The notes below the pieces were generated by a model. The model ran no database searches. It was not told the origin of the DNA and saw only the letters and a program-made list of their open reading frames with translations. A stretch of 64,000 nucleotides of DNA, taken from NCBI GenBank assembly GCA_902760645.1, contig CACWHC010000002.1:80515-144514 (forward strand). The letters run 5' to 3'. Position 1 is the first letter of the stretch; each line of letters begins with the position of its first letter. The translations under genes and the position numbers were made by a program. Source of the stretch: an uncultured bacterium (GTDB lineage Bacteria; Cyanobacteriota; Vampirovibrionia; Gastranaerophilales; Gastranaerophilaceae). Positions 50,597 to 60,428 of the stretch are shown one piece after another.

Positions 50597-51328
50597 ATGA
50601 AAAAGAAATTTTATTTAGCATTCACACTTGCAGAAGTTCTGATTACACTCGGTATAATTGGGGTAGTTGCGGCAATGACATTACCTGCATTAATTCAGAA
50701 TTATAATGAAAAAGTAACTGTTACGAGAGTAAAAAAAGCATATTCAATATTTTCTCAAGGATATGAATTTGTAAAAGAGGCTTATGGCACACCTAACATG
50801 TGGAACTTAGAGAGTGGAACAGCCGATTCTTCCAAAGAGTATATAAACAGATTTAAACCATACATAAATATCACTAAGATATGCACTGTAGAGGAAAATT
50901 GTTATGTAGATAACTTATATGATTTGTCAAAGCATGAAAAACATCCTTGGAACGATAGAATGTATGCTCAAACAAATGATGGAACAATATTTTGGATTTA
51001 TGTATTTAGTAGCGACTGTTCGTTTAATGTTTCGGATATAAATTCTCATTTACAAAATGTGTGTGCTGAAATTGCAGTCGATATTAACGGCAAAAATCGA
51101 CCAAATACTTATGGTCACGACTTATTTTACTTCTGGATTACAAAGGATTTAATAATTCCAAAAGGTACTCCGGATGAGGACAGTACAAAAGTAGAAGGTT
51201 GCGATATAAGCAAAACAAATAATAATAATGGAAATAACTGTGCTGCTTGGGTAATATTTAATGAGAACCTTGATTATCTTCACTGCAGTGATTTAAGTTG
51301 GACCGGTAAAAAGTCTTGCAAAAAATAA
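50597..51328 (+). CDS. Type IV pilin / pseudopilin-like protein
   Basis: The protein has 243 aa from ATG 50597: MKKKFYLAFTLAEVLITLGI. The short basic leader, A-F cleavage and glutamate at mature position 5, with a long hydrophobic helix (IGVVAAMTLPAL), are the type IV prepilin signal. A TTG at 50573 would disturb the leader. The soluble part has several cysteines (KICTVEENCYVDNLYD, SSDCSF, GCDISK, GNNCAAW, LHCSD, KKSCKK), probably disulfides, and ends in Lys. Same class as the gene at 15702, but different in the globular part. Promoter suggests leaderless expression, probably controlled by the adjacent XRE gene. Confidence 0.85.
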   Translation: MKKKFYLAFTLAEVLITLGIIGVVAAMTLPALIQNYNEKVTVTRVKKAYSIFSQGYEFVKEAYGTPNMWNLESGTADSSKEYINRFKPYINITKICTVEENCYVDNLYDLSKHEKHPWNDRMYAQTNDGTIFWIYVFSSDCSFNVSDINSHLQNVCAEIAVDINGKNRPNTYGHDLFYFWITKDLIIPKGTPDEDSTKVEGCDISKTNNNNGNNCAAWVIFNENLDYLHCSDLSWTGKKSCKK

Positions 51329-51364
51329 TTCCGAATATTTATAATTCCATGATAAAATTTTATT

Positions 51365-52042
51365 ATGGCTGAATTAAATGACAAAATAACAAAATTAAGA
51401 AAAAATTACAGAGAGATTTTTGTTACTTGCGGAGAAGAAATAGAAAAGCGTGTAAATGAACTTAGACCGGAGAATTTAGAGGGTGAAATTTTTCAAAAAT
51501 ATGAGTCTGACAGTGCAGGTTACAAGTGGCAAGTTTCCGTATTAGAGCTGTTGGATAACGAAATTTCAAAAGAAATATACAGAAAATTAAATGAGATACT
51601 TGCATATCGTTCTCAGTTTAAGTGTATAGGATGTGCTACCTGTTGTAAACTGGCAAGCAGTGAGTTTTCTCCGGAGGAATTAAAACAAAAGGCAGATAAT
51701 GGCGATAATTTTGCGGGACAATTTTTGAGTGTGTTTGTACCTTACAAAAGTAAAGAGGAAGCTGAGAAAATTTATCCCGAATATATTGAACTTTTGAAAG
51801 AAAACGGTGAGAATGACGTATATTTTTATCACTGTCCCAAGGTTACAGAGGATAACAGATGTTCCGATTATGAAAATCGTCCTCAGATTTGCAGAGATTT
51901 TCCTGATAATCCGCTCAGTATTTTGCCAAAAGCCTGTGGATATAATGAATGGAAAGAAGAAATTGAGCCTATTGCCCTAATGCTTCATTCAATGCTTGAA
52001 ATAACGGATTATTACAGGACTAAACTGGACGAATTATTGTAA
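51365..52042 (+). CDS. YkgJ-type CxxCxxCC cluster protein (paralogue)
   Basis: The protein has 225 aa: a charged helical head (1-75), then FKCIGCATCCKLAS with four cysteines (CxxCxxCC), a helical insertion with FSPEELKQKADNGDNFAGQFL, and HCPKVTEDNRCSDYENRPQICRDFP. Same arrangement as 12920-13507, with the extra head. The family (UPF0153/YkgJ) probably binds a metal or Fe-S centre; function unknown. Its stop is only 2 bp from the convergent calpain-like gene. Confidence 0.85.
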   Translation: MAELNDKITKLRKNYREIFVTCGEEIEKRVNELRPENLEGEIFQKYESDSAGYKWQVSVLELLDNEISKEIYRKLNEILAYRSQFKCIGCATCCKLASSEFSPEELKQKADNGDNFAGQFLSVFVPYKSKEEAEKIYPEYIELLKENGENDVYFYHCPKVTEDNRCSDYENRPQICRDFPDNPLSILPKACGYNEWKEEIEPIALMLHSMLEITDYYRTKLDELL

Positions 52043-52044
52043 GT

Positions 52045-54024
52045 TTAAGGTTTTTCTGATAACGGAGTCAGCAAAATATCTCCGTTTTTGTTCACATCCA
52101 CTTTATAATCTTTACCATATAGCTTTTCTGCGTTCTTTTTAATTTTAGCCAGAGCTTCTTTTGAGAGCGATTCTTTTTTGGTCTTACCGGAAATAGAATC
52201 ACCCTTTTCTCTTGTCATATCAGAACGATTGTTATAAATTATTACTCTGCCGTCATCATTTATTACAGCGTTATCACCAAAGTTGTATTTATCGGCAATT
52301 TTTTTCAAAATTTTGTCAATTGAGCATACGCTGCCGCTTCCAAAGAAGCTTAAAAATTTATCTCTCGGCACTTTAAGTTTATTACCCGAATCCCATGGAT
52401 TAACCAGATATACAAAGTCCTTGTCCGCTCCGACTGCGGCATATGCGTGTATTGATACTAATTTATGTTTTGCTCCGTTTTCATCTTCTACTTCAAACTC
52501 GGATTCCTCACCTTCAAAAATACCTGAGCAGTTGACACAAACCAGATATTTACCGCTTGAAATATATTCATCAATAAATGATTCTCTCCATAAAATAGGT
52601 TTTTCGGAATAAAATGTTTCGTTAAGTATTCCTCCGCGACCCAGTAATATCTCGTAAGCATAATTTGGAATTCCGCCTTCGATATTGTTGTCTTCCATTT
52701 TTATTTTATGCATTATGCCGTTTAATGAAAACGAGTTTTCATTAAGATATTTTTTTACTGCCATTTCCAATGCTCTTACATCCATATCACCCGAAGCAAG
52801 AGTGTTTTCCCGTACAATTTCTTCTGTAGTGAAGGTGTATGATTTATCAACGTGTGCCAAATTTACCGTAACGTTGCCATTTCTATCAATTGAAATTTGA
52901 TTATTAAGCAATTTTGCTGTCTGAGGGTTACTCATAATCGTTTTTACGGCTGACAGAAACCAGCAATCACCTGTTGGACCCTGAGAAAAATCACTGTCAA
53001 TTTTTCCGTCAGGCACGCCGTTTATTTGCTCATATACACCTTTGTCGAGTTCTTTTTCCTGTGCATCTTCAAGCTGTTGCATCAGTTTTTCTACTTTTTT
53101 AGAACTCATTGGGGTAAAACCGTCGCGTTCATCATCAATAAGTTTATAAAAAGTTTTCTTGAACCCTTCTAAATCAACTTTCCCTACATATAGTTTTCTT
53201 GATTCAATATACACATCAATAATTTTTTTTGTTAGTTCGGCACGTTTTTGGGCAGATAATCCACGTTCTGTCATAATATCGCTGATGAGTGTATTCCCTG
53301 ATAATTCTTTATATTTTATCAATACGTTATCAATATTATATTTTGTAAGTTCGTTCAGATGTTCTTCCAGTTTTTCCCCTGTTGTATGGATAATACCAAA
53401 TTTTTTGGCGGTAATATCCTCATACAATGCTTCGGGTAATATATCGTGTCTTACTCCGTCTTTATTTTGATATGATTCAAGTTTATTATTTATTGCACTG
53501 TAAACTGCAAATTGGGTTTCACGACCATTTTCATCATAATAAGTTATTGTGCTGACAGCTCTCGGAAGAGAATCATCTTCAATAATTGTTTCCAGTATCG
53601 GACGATTTGTGTTTTTATCCTTTACTATAATTTGATTTGACATTGGTCTTTCAATTATATAATCACTTTCGGGATATCTTTTTCTGATGGCTTCTTCTGT
53701 ATATAAGGACTTGTCGAGAGTTTCCGGCGGAACATCTTTTAATTCATCAATCTTAATTTCGCCATCTTCGATTTGTTTGATTAGAGTTTTAAGTTCCGAA
53801 TTTTCGGTAACAGAATCCGCATTACCGGAATTGATGCCGTCGGCTTTTTTTAATAATCTTTGGAATAAATCAAATTCTTCTTCAGATAACGTATTGTTGC
53901 CGTCATCAATAAGATTAAATATTGTATTTAAATATTCGTTTTTAATATTCTGCTTCGACCAATCCTTGCCTATTATTGGTTCAAATTTACCTATTTTTTT
54001 CCCATTTTCAAATTCAAAACTCAT
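52045..54024 (-). CDS. Calpain-like cysteine protease with EF-hand-like head
   Basis: The protein has 659 aa. An EF-hand-like loop DDGNNTLSEEEF occurs at 40-51 and a helical region with LSGNTLISDIMTERGLSAQKR at about 241-261. The C2 calpain core follows, with C354 in SQGPTGDCWFLSA, H526 in SIHAYAAVG and N542 in LVNPWDSGNK. The triad is complete and this is the most canonical of the three calpain-like proteins here. The last 100 residues are basic and polar. No signal peptide. Calcium binding is plausible from the single EF-like loop. It is divergent from 54155-54430 and convergent with the CxxC protein. Confidence 0.88.
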   Translation of the reverse strand: MSFEFENGKKIGKFEPIIGKDWSKQNIKNEYLNTIFNLIDDGNNTLSEEEFDLFQRLLKKADGINSGNADSVTENSELKTLIKQIEDGEIKIDELKDVPPETLDKSLYTEEAIRKRYPESDYIIERPMSNQIIVKDKNTNRPILETIIEDDSLPRAVSTITYYDENGRETQFAVYSAINNKLESYQNKDGVRHDILPEALYEDITAKKFGIIHTTGEKLEEHLNELTKYNIDNVLIKYKELSGNTLISDIMTERGLSAQKRAELTKKIIDVYIESRKLYVGKVDLEGFKKTFYKLIDDERDGFTPMSSKKVEKLMQQLEDAQEKELDKGVYEQINGVPDGKIDSDFSQGPTGDCWFLSAVKTIMSNPQTAKLLNNQISIDRNGNVTVNLAHVDKSYTFTTEEIVRENTLASGDMDVRALEMAVKKYLNENSFSLNGIMHKIKMEDNNIEGGIPNYAYEILLGRGGILNETFYSEKPILWRESFIDEYISSGKYLVCVNCSGIFEGEESEFEVEDENGAKHKLVSIHAYAAVGADKDFVYLVNPWDSGNKLKVPRDKFLSFFGSGSVCSIDKILKKIADKYNFGDNAVINDDGRVIIYNNRSDMTREKGDSISGKTKKESLSKEALAKIKKNAEKLYGKDYKVDVNKNGDILLTPLSEKP

Positions 54025-54154
54025 GATAAACCTTTTAGAACTTCTACAATGTAAGTTATCGGTATATTATTCAAAAACTTTAAATTTTTAAAATTTTTGT
54101 TACATATATTCTAAATTAATTTGAAAAAATTTTTCAGTACAATATAATCAATAT

Positions 54155-54430
54155 ATGATAAACGCAGTCAGTTTAAATAAGTTTTCCAATACAAATTTTA
54201 CGGGGAATGAAAATAAAAAATCAAATACCCGTTACCTGAATATAAAATATTCAGGATATGCATCACTCGGGTTTATGGGTGTTTGTGCGTTAACGGGGAT
54301 AAGGCAGACTAAAATCCCAAACAGAATGCAGGTGCATAAATATAGTGCAATATTAACTGCCGTAACTGCTCTTTGGCATCTTGGTGCAATAAAAAAATGG
54401 GATAAATTATTTTTAAAAAATAATGATTGA
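54155..54430 (+). CDS. Small unknown protein with N-terminal FTG element
   Basis: The protein has 91 aa and begins MINAVSLNKFSNTNFTGNEN. One hydrophobic stretch lies at about 32-50 (YSGYASLGFMGVCALTGI) and a second at about 62-78, so it may insert in the membrane as a hairpin. No family was recognised. It lies 83 bp before the large calpain-like gene on the same strand and 131 bp after the divergent calpain-like gene, so it is bracketed by two proteases. A role as partner or inhibitor is conceivable but not shown. Confidence 0.55.
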   Translation: MINAVSLNKFSNTNFTGNENKKSNTRYLNIKYSGYASLGFMGVCALTGIRQTKIPNRMQVHKYSAILTAVTALWHLGAIKKWDKLFLKNND

Positions 54431-54512
54431 TTTTAATATTTCTTAAATTATTTAAAGAAATTCAAAATTTTACCGATAAACATAATGTAAAAGGTTTCAT
54501 GGAGAAAATTTT

Positions 54513-57485
54513 GTGAATATTGACGGTAAAGAATACGAATTTAAGTTGCCTGTATTCGGTATAAAAATGGATGATTTGTCTGCCGAAAATAAACAGTTGA
54601 GCAAAATTTTCAGTGCATTTGATGACGGCGATAAGTATCTTTCTACCCGTGAATTAAAAAACATATTTGGTTTGTTTCAAAATATGGATGTTAAGGGCAA
54701 AAATAATAAACCCGATAACATATTAACTGATGAGGAAATTAAACAGGCAATTAAAAGTAATGAAAAATTGAAGAACTTTTCTGTGGAAGATGTGAAAAAC
54801 TTTATAAAGGTTATTGTTCATACGAATAATAAAAATATAAATTCGTATAAAAGTTATGCTAAGGATGTTGCAAAAGATATTTATGAGCAAATTTCAGGTC
54901 CAAGTTTGAATTCAAATACAATAAAGAAACTAAAACGTATTGATTCCCAAAATGCATATTATGTTCTTACAGAGTACCAAAAAATGGCAAAAGAGTCTTT
55001 AGTGCAGGCTCTTGGTGAAGAATGGAATTTTTCCGTAACAAATATAAAGTATTACGTTTTGAAACCGCTTGTTATTCAGGCGGCTAGTCTAGGAATTGAA
55101 GTTACACAAGATTATTATAAATTTGAAAACGATGTAAAAAAATTAAATAATCTTGCAAAAACATTATGTTCAGCTATCGAAAAAGAACTTAATACAACAA
55201 AATTCACGGGGGAAAAGAAACCTGCACAAAAATTAACCCGGAATAATGAAGCCCAAAAAGCCGAAAAAGCAACTCCTGCACGACCTTTAAGTAATGAGAA
55301 ACCGTCAAATATAGCAAAACAGCTGTACGACCAGATTTCCGGTGCAAGTTTAAATAAAAATACTATTGCTATACTTAAAAAAATTGGGAAAAATAATGCG
55401 GCACAGGTAGTTAATGAATATAAAAAAATTGCAGGGCAATTATTAGCTGATGCTATTGATGAAGAATGGGGACTGGATGTTGAAACAATAAAACAATATA
55501 TTTGTAAGCCATTAATAGAGCAGGCAAAGGAAATGGATATTTCTTGGACTGACTCGGCAGAAGAGGAATACAAAAACCTGACAAATATGGACTCAATTAA
55601 CCGTTTTATCAATAAATGGTCTGATAAAATTATTGAAGTCGGAAATAACAGAAAAGATATACCGCAAAAAATTAATTTGAAGGATTATACTTTAGAAGCA
55701 CTCCAAAAGAAGTACCCAAATAAACAATGTCGTAAACTCGGCAGCATGGTAATTGTTAAAAATAAAGATGGTTCTATGTTCATGGAAATAGACAAAACGG
55801 ATAAAGGCAATCTTTGTATATATGATAACTATGACAAAAATGGTGATTACAAGAGAGTAAGAAGCTATAAGCCTGACGGTACTCTCGATTATTATACGGT
55901 AGATGGTTATTGGAAAGGTGAAAAAACTGAAGGATTTGGAGAGAAAGATAAACTTAATAACGTAGTGAACGAACTTTTTGAAGACATTTATCATAAAATC
56001 GGAGGTATAATTCCGGATACAAGAAAATCATTAAAAGATAATATTAAACAAATTAATTCAGGTAATATTTTAGCGATATTGGCTCTTTACCAAAATAAGA
56101 CAGGTGAATCCCTGTTTGATGCTATTAATGGTGAAATAGGGCTAGGTGATACAAGAAAAGAACTTGTCGAACATTTAAATACAACTCTGGACAAAGCATT
56201 CGCTTCATTATCAGAAAATAAAAATATTATTCGCTATGTGAATTCGTTTAATGAAGAAACAGGACTTTCCCTGCTTGAATCAATTTCAAAAAATTCAGGT
56301 ATGCCAAAAGACAAGAAACAGGCGTTTACTGATAAAATTAATATGGAAATGCGGAAATTTATCAGAAGTATTAACCCTGATAATGTAGAAGATATACTTG
56401 AAAAAAATCGGGATAGGGATATAAGTATAACAGATACAATAGCTAAAGAATACAATCATTCAAAATCATTGAAAGATGAATATATTAATCACATAAGTAG
56501 TGCAATATCTTCTCATATACAAAATCTTGAAATGTGGGAATATATGTATGACAGGGTCAAAACTGATTACGATGATATAGAAAAACCTACACTCACAGCT
56601 ATTATCGCAAAAGAAAAAGGCTTGAGTGCAAATGACAGGATTAAACTTATAAGACAGTTGCAAAGCAGAATGTATAATGATTATGTATCATCTGAAACAG
56701 CAAGTGATGATATAAAAGCGAAAATTGAAAAAGAAATAGCAAAACTGGCTAAAAATCCTGATAATACGGACGTAGAATTAATCGACAGATTAAATTGCAA
56801 ACTGTATAACAGGGACGGATATACTTATGATGAGACCTATGATAAACAGTTAAAGGCACCGAACGGTAAGATAGACAAGGTATCTTATCAGGGTGGAGCA
56901 GGGGATTGCTGGTTGTTGGCGGCAATAAATGCTATAGCTCGTTCAAAAAAAGGTCTTGAACTGTTAAATAATTTCTTAAAAGTAAATTCGGACGGAAGTG
57001 TAACGGTACATCTGAGAGGTGCGAATAAAACGTATACAATTTCCAAAAAAGATTTATATGCGGCAAGAGAGCTTTCAACAGGGGATTTGGATGTGAGGGC
57101 AATAGAAATAGCTGTGGAAAGATATTTAATGGATACCCAAAAGGGTGACCTTAACGGCGGATTTGCCGGCGATGCCTTTGATATATTGTTAGGCGGAAAG
57201 AAAAGAGCGTGGAAATGGCTTGGTACAGAGCTGGATGATTCTTACAAAGGAAAAATTAATAATCCTAATATCCTTGTTGTTGCTGCAATAAGTGATGAAG
57301 AAAAAGAATCAAAGGTAAAAACTTCAAGCGGTGAAGAAATTCATGCTCATCACGCATATACTGTTGTAAAAGCTGATAATAATTTTGTTTATTTAATTAA
57401 TCCATGGGATGGCGGTAAACTGCTGAAATTAAGCTACAAAGAATTTAAATCTATATTTGATCAATTTTCGGATATAGAAATTTAG
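54513..57485 (+). CDS. Large calpain-like protease with helical repeats
   Basis: The protein has 990 aa from a GTG with GGAG 9 bases upstream. An EF-hand-like acidic region lies at about 30-75 (DDGDKYLSTRELKNIF, then a D-x-x-L-T-D-E-E loop). Two repeats of about 78 residues with IYEQISGPSLNSNTIKKLK / LYDQISGASLNKNTIAILK are at about 119-196 and 265-342, and looser helical copies continue to about 770. The C2 calpain core is at the C-terminus: C799 (GGAGDCWLLAA), H947 (HAHHAYTVV) and N963 (INPWDGG). No signal peptide. The helical repeats could be a substrate or regulatory scaffold. Complete triad suggests activity. Confidence 0.88.
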   Translation: MNIDGKEYEFKLPVFGIKMDDLSAENKQLSKIFSAFDDGDKYLSTRELKNIFGLFQNMDVKGKNNKPDNILTDEEIKQAIKSNEKLKNFSVEDVKNFIKVIVHTNNKNINSYKSYAKDVAKDIYEQISGPSLNSNTIKKLKRIDSQNAYYVLTEYQKMAKESLVQALGEEWNFSVTNIKYYVLKPLVIQAASLGIEVTQDYYKFENDVKKLNNLAKTLCSAIEKELNTTKFTGEKKPAQKLTRNNEAQKAEKATPARPLSNEKPSNIAKQLYDQISGASLNKNTIAILKKIGKNNAAQVVNEYKKIAGQLLADAIDEEWGLDVETIKQYICKPLIEQAKEMDISWTDSAEEEYKNLTNMDSINRFINKWSDKIIEVGNNRKDIPQKINLKDYTLEALQKKYPNKQCRKLGSMVIVKNKDGSMFMEIDKTDKGNLCIYDNYDKNGDYKRVRSYKPDGTLDYYTVDGYWKGEKTEGFGEKDKLNNVVNELFEDIYHKIGGIIPDTRKSLKDNIKQINSGNILAILALYQNKTGESLFDAINGEIGLGDTRKELVEHLNTTLDKAFASLSENKNIIRYVNSFNEETGLSLLESISKNSGMPKDKKQAFTDKINMEMRKFIRSINPDNVEDILEKNRDRDISITDTIAKEYNHSKSLKDEYINHISSAISSHIQNLEMWEYMYDRVKTDYDDIEKPTLTAIIAKEKGLSANDRIKLIRQLQSRMYNDYVSSETASDDIKAKIEKEIAKLAKNPDNTDVELIDRLNCKLYNRDGYTYDETYDKQLKAPNGKIDKVSYQGGAGDCWLLAAINAIARSKKGLELLNNFLKVNSDGSVTVHLRGANKTYTISKKDLYAARELSTGDLDVRAIEIAVERYLMDTQKGDLNGGFAGDAFDILLGGKKRAWKWLGTELDDSYKGKINNPNILVVAAISDEEKESKVKTSSGEEIHAHHAYTVVKADNNFVYLINPWDGGKLLKLSYKEFKSIFDQFSDIEI

Positions 57486-57516
57486 CAAAATAGCACCCAA
57501 AGTTTTCGGTGCGGAA

Positions 57517-58326
57517 TTAGCCTTCTCTGTTCTCAGGATTTGCTCTGCCTGTTTCAATTCCTGCTACAGTTAATGCTACAGGTACGAATTTTGAAACAAT
57601 GTCGCCAAACGGAGATTTTTCAGCCATTAAAGTAATAGCAAGACAAACATCATCAAGATGAGGTGCAAAATCAGTTGCTCTGATTTTCCGTTCTGTTTTA
57701 TGTCCGCTAAAATGTTCATTTAACTTGTTTGAAACTTTGTTGCCCGCAATGATTCCGGTAGCAAGACTTGTACCGCTGACAAGTGTTGGACAAAGAATCT
57801 TCAGGAATTTATTGCCTTTGATGTATTTAGATGCTTTTTGCATGTTGGAATTATCTGTTGGTTTTTGTGCCAAATCTTCAAACTTTTTGTAAAGCATTGT
57901 AGGTAATGCAACGAAAGAAAGCGGAATGGTTATATCTCCCAAAATCTGATTTACTGCCTCCTGACATTTTGATTTAAAATTTTCTTTTTTGTCAAAAACA
58001 GCTCCGCCAATCAATCCGCCCGTAACAGAGCCAATTCCCATGCTCATAATTTCCTGCCAGCGGAATTTCATGACTTTTTCATCAGGTCTGGTTTTATCGG
58101 TTATTTTGAATATAGCCCAATCCTTTACGGGGGTACGTTTTATTGCCGAAGGATTAAGTGAAAATCCTTGTTTTTTGGCAATAATTGCAACGGCTGTAGC
58201 AACACCAAGAGCAGAAGTTAAAGCTGTTCCAAGCTGTACTTTCATTTGGGTATTGTGCTGCTCGTTTTTATTTAAGCTGCTGCTTTGTGTATTTGGGATA
58301 GTATTATTTATTGCCTGTATTGCCAT
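57517..58326 (-). CDS. Unknown protein with hydrophobic segments, about 269 aa
   Basis: The preferred start is 58326 (MAIQAINNTIPNTQSSSLNK), with AGGT 8 bases upstream; the frame continues open to 58365. An Asn/Gln/Ser-rich head is followed by Ala/Gly-rich hydrophobic stretches near 34-52 (GTALTSALGVATAVAII), 100-120 (MGIGSVTGGLIGGAVF), 145-160, 200-220 and 243-260. The order is compatible with an inner-membrane protein. No family was recognised. It resembles 41731 and 58530 in style only. Divergent from 58530-60107 and convergent with the big calpain-like gene. Confidence 0.65.
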   Translation of the reverse strand: MAIQAINNTIPNTQSSSLNKNEQHNTQMKVQLGTALTSALGVATAVAIIAKKQGFSLNPSAIKRTPVKDWAIFKITDKTRPDEKVMKFRWQEIMSMGIGSVTGGLIGGAVFDKKENFKSKCQEAVNQILGDITIPLSFVALPTMLYKKFEDLAQKPTDNSNMQKASKYIKGNKFLKILCPTLVSGTSLATGIIAGNKVSNKLNEHFSGHKTERKIRATDFAPHLDDVCLAITLMAEKSPFGDIVSKFVPVALTVAGIETGRANPENREG

Positions 58327-58529
58327 TTTTTTTACCTGCGTTTCCATAATACCAAAAACAGTCAATATAAAACATTGTTAGTTTGGGTAAAAATTTTAAC
58401 ATATCTTAAAACCTTTTTATAAATTGAAATTTTATGTAACAAAATTGTAAAAATATATGAATGATAAGCAAAAAATAATGTTCAGCATGTTTACATGGGA
58501 AGTAACGTGTAGAAAATATTGAAAATAAT

Positions 58530-60107
58530 ATGCCGATAATTAAACCAGTAAGTTCATATACCCCTAAAATCAGCCACAAATTTATGAAAAGCATGGCAAG
58601 CGGCGGCTTGGCACGTTTTATAGCTTTGGAAGCATTTGTAGAAACAGGCAGAACTTATCAGGCATACCAAAGAGGCGGATTTGATGAGGGCAGAGAAAGA
58701 ATTACCGAAGAATTTACGGGTGCCGTATTTTGGCTTGGCGGAGTTAAGGTATTTAATGCCATTAATGATAAAATCGGTAAAGCCATTTTAAAAATGAAGA
58801 ATGCCAAGTTTGACCTTGGTAAAGACAGTGCAAGAGATACCGTGAAAAACTTTATTTATGAAGAAGGTAAGGCAGGAAACACCTTTACTGATAAAACTGT
58901 TGCAAGATTTAAGGCTGCAAAACTTGTTGCAAGTATTTTAATGGCAAATGCCATGATAGGTTTTGTAGTACCAAAAATAAATCAGTCTATTACACGTTAT
59001 TATCACAGAAATGACAAGCCGGTTGAAGCTCAGAACCTGCAAAATCAAGTGTTGGAAAATCAGGAAATTATTCCTGAAAGAGTTGATATGAATAAATTTA
59101 TGGATAAGTCGAAGCAAAACAGTAAAGACATTTCCTTTGGCGGAAAATTCTCTATGTTTGATTTTGCTTATCTGTTGGAAAACAATACAACATGCCAGCT
59201 TTTGTCTACTGATGTTGGTACGGCAACAGGCAGAACCATCAGTGCTAGAAACAATAATGAACGCCGTGAAATTTTGTTCAGAGATTTAAGTTCAATTATT
59301 TTCTACATGTTTAATATGCCGTTTGTAAACTGGTTAATGAACAAGATTGAACAGGATGGCAGAGGTAGACGTGTAGATTCTATGAACGCTGATTATACTA
59401 CCGATTTAATGAAGCAAATTGTGAGAGAAAAAGGCGGTTCAATTACTGCAAAAGTTCTTGCAGACGAAATGCTTGGAACAAACAAAGACTTTAAACTCTC
59501 AAAAGAATTTAAAGAAATGTTTAAAGACGGATACATAGAAATTGATGAAAACTTCAAAAATGTATTATCCCAAATCCCTGAGGTTGATACTCCTGAAAAA
59601 TTAGAAAAATATTCTAAACTTGCGGAAGAAATGTCTAAACTTCAGCCTCAAATCGAGGGCAAATCAAGGATTACTCTTGAACAGTTGGAAAGAATGTTTA
59701 AAGGCGGATACTTAAATGACCCTGAATACCTGAAAAACTTGTATGAGTTATCATTCGGCAAGAATAAGAAAACAGGCATTGCAGAATTTTTGAATCCTTA
59801 TAAGTTCATATCAACAGATACGATAAAAGATGTTGATGAAGATATTAAATTCCATATTGAAAAAATCATTAACAAGGCTGAAAAATCAGGTAAGAAAATT
59901 ACTGAAGATGTGCTTACAAAAGCCTGCAAGTCTAATTTCAGATACAATGTTCTTAACTGGGGTACAGGTTTTGCAATATCAGCGTTATTCTTATCAACAT
60001 TAATTCCGAAAATGCAATACTGGATTACAAAGAGAATGACAGGTTCCAATGAATTCCCGGGAACGGAAGAATTCCGGAAACAGCAGGAAGTAAAAACAAA
60101 TGTTTAA
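58530..60107 (+). CDS. Unknown 525-aa protein with two similar hydrophobic segments
   Basis: The protein has no signal peptide and begins MPIIKPVSSYTPKISHKFMK. Hydrophobic parts lie near 62-80, 131-150 (KLVASILMANAMIGFVVPKI) and 476-495. The segments at 131-161 and about 476-503 share the pattern hydrophobic helix, then (V/I)PK(I/M)xxxIT(R/K), suggesting a repeated membrane-border element. The central 160-470 region is soluble, helical and charged (several Lys/Glu helices). No family was recognised. The 60119 gene follows by 11 bp with an AAAGGAG site, so the two are one transcript. Confidence 0.68.
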   Translation: MPIIKPVSSYTPKISHKFMKSMASGGLARFIALEAFVETGRTYQAYQRGGFDEGRERITEEFTGAVFWLGGVKVFNAINDKIGKAILKMKNAKFDLGKDSARDTVKNFIYEEGKAGNTFTDKTVARFKAAKLVASILMANAMIGFVVPKINQSITRYYHRNDKPVEAQNLQNQVLENQEIIPERVDMNKFMDKSKQNSKDISFGGKFSMFDFAYLLENNTTCQLLSTDVGTATGRTISARNNNERREILFRDLSSIIFYMFNMPFVNWLMNKIEQDGRGRRVDSMNADYTTDLMKQIVREKGGSITAKVLADEMLGTNKDFKLSKEFKEMFKDGYIEIDENFKNVLSQIPEVDTPEKLEKYSKLAEEMSKLQPQIEGKSRITLEQLERMFKGGYLNDPEYLKNLYELSFGKNKKTGIAEFLNPYKFISTDTIKDVDEDIKFHIEKIINKAEKSGKKITEDVLTKACKSNFRYNVLNWGTGFAISALFLSTLIPKMQYWITKRMTGSNEFPGTEEFRKQQEVKTNV

Positions 60108-60118
60108 AGGAGATTTTA

Positions 60119-60421
60119 ATGAAAGTTTTATTTAATTTGGCAAGTGTAAAACCATTATATAAAAACAATGTTTCAAAAGTTGCTTTCGGTGAATCCGATT
60201 ACCCAAATTATAGTTCTCGTGAAAGAATAAGCACAAACAGTAAATTATACAAAGAAATAAAAACGGAACAAATAAGAGAAAAATATTATAACAAATTCAA
60301 AACGTTATACGAGCTGTCAGATGCCGGGAAAATTGATAATAATATGTTTTGGATTATGAACAAACGTCTGGAAGCCGAAAAAGCTGCAGAATTGGCTAAT
60401 TTGGAAAGAAGTATTATTTAG
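60119..60421 (+). CDS. Small unknown protein with N-terminal FGE element
   Basis: The protein has 100 aa and begins MKVLFNLASVKPLYKNNVSK, then VAFGESDYP, followed by a charged helical body (LYKEIKTEQIREKYYNKF and onwards). No cysteine, signal peptide or membrane helix. Strong AAAGGAG site 11 bp after the 525-aa gene, so the pair is translated together. No family was recognised. Its head has the same Asn-N-V-S-x-V-A-F-G style as other unknown proteins of the window. Convergent with the SNF2 gene, 7 bp apart. Confidence 0.6.
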   Translation: MKVLFNLASVKPLYKNNVSKVAFGESDYPNYSSRERISTNSKLYKEIKTEQIREKYYNKFKTLYELSDAGKIDNNMFWIMNKRLEAEKAAELANLERSII

Positions 60422-60428
60422 CCAAAGA

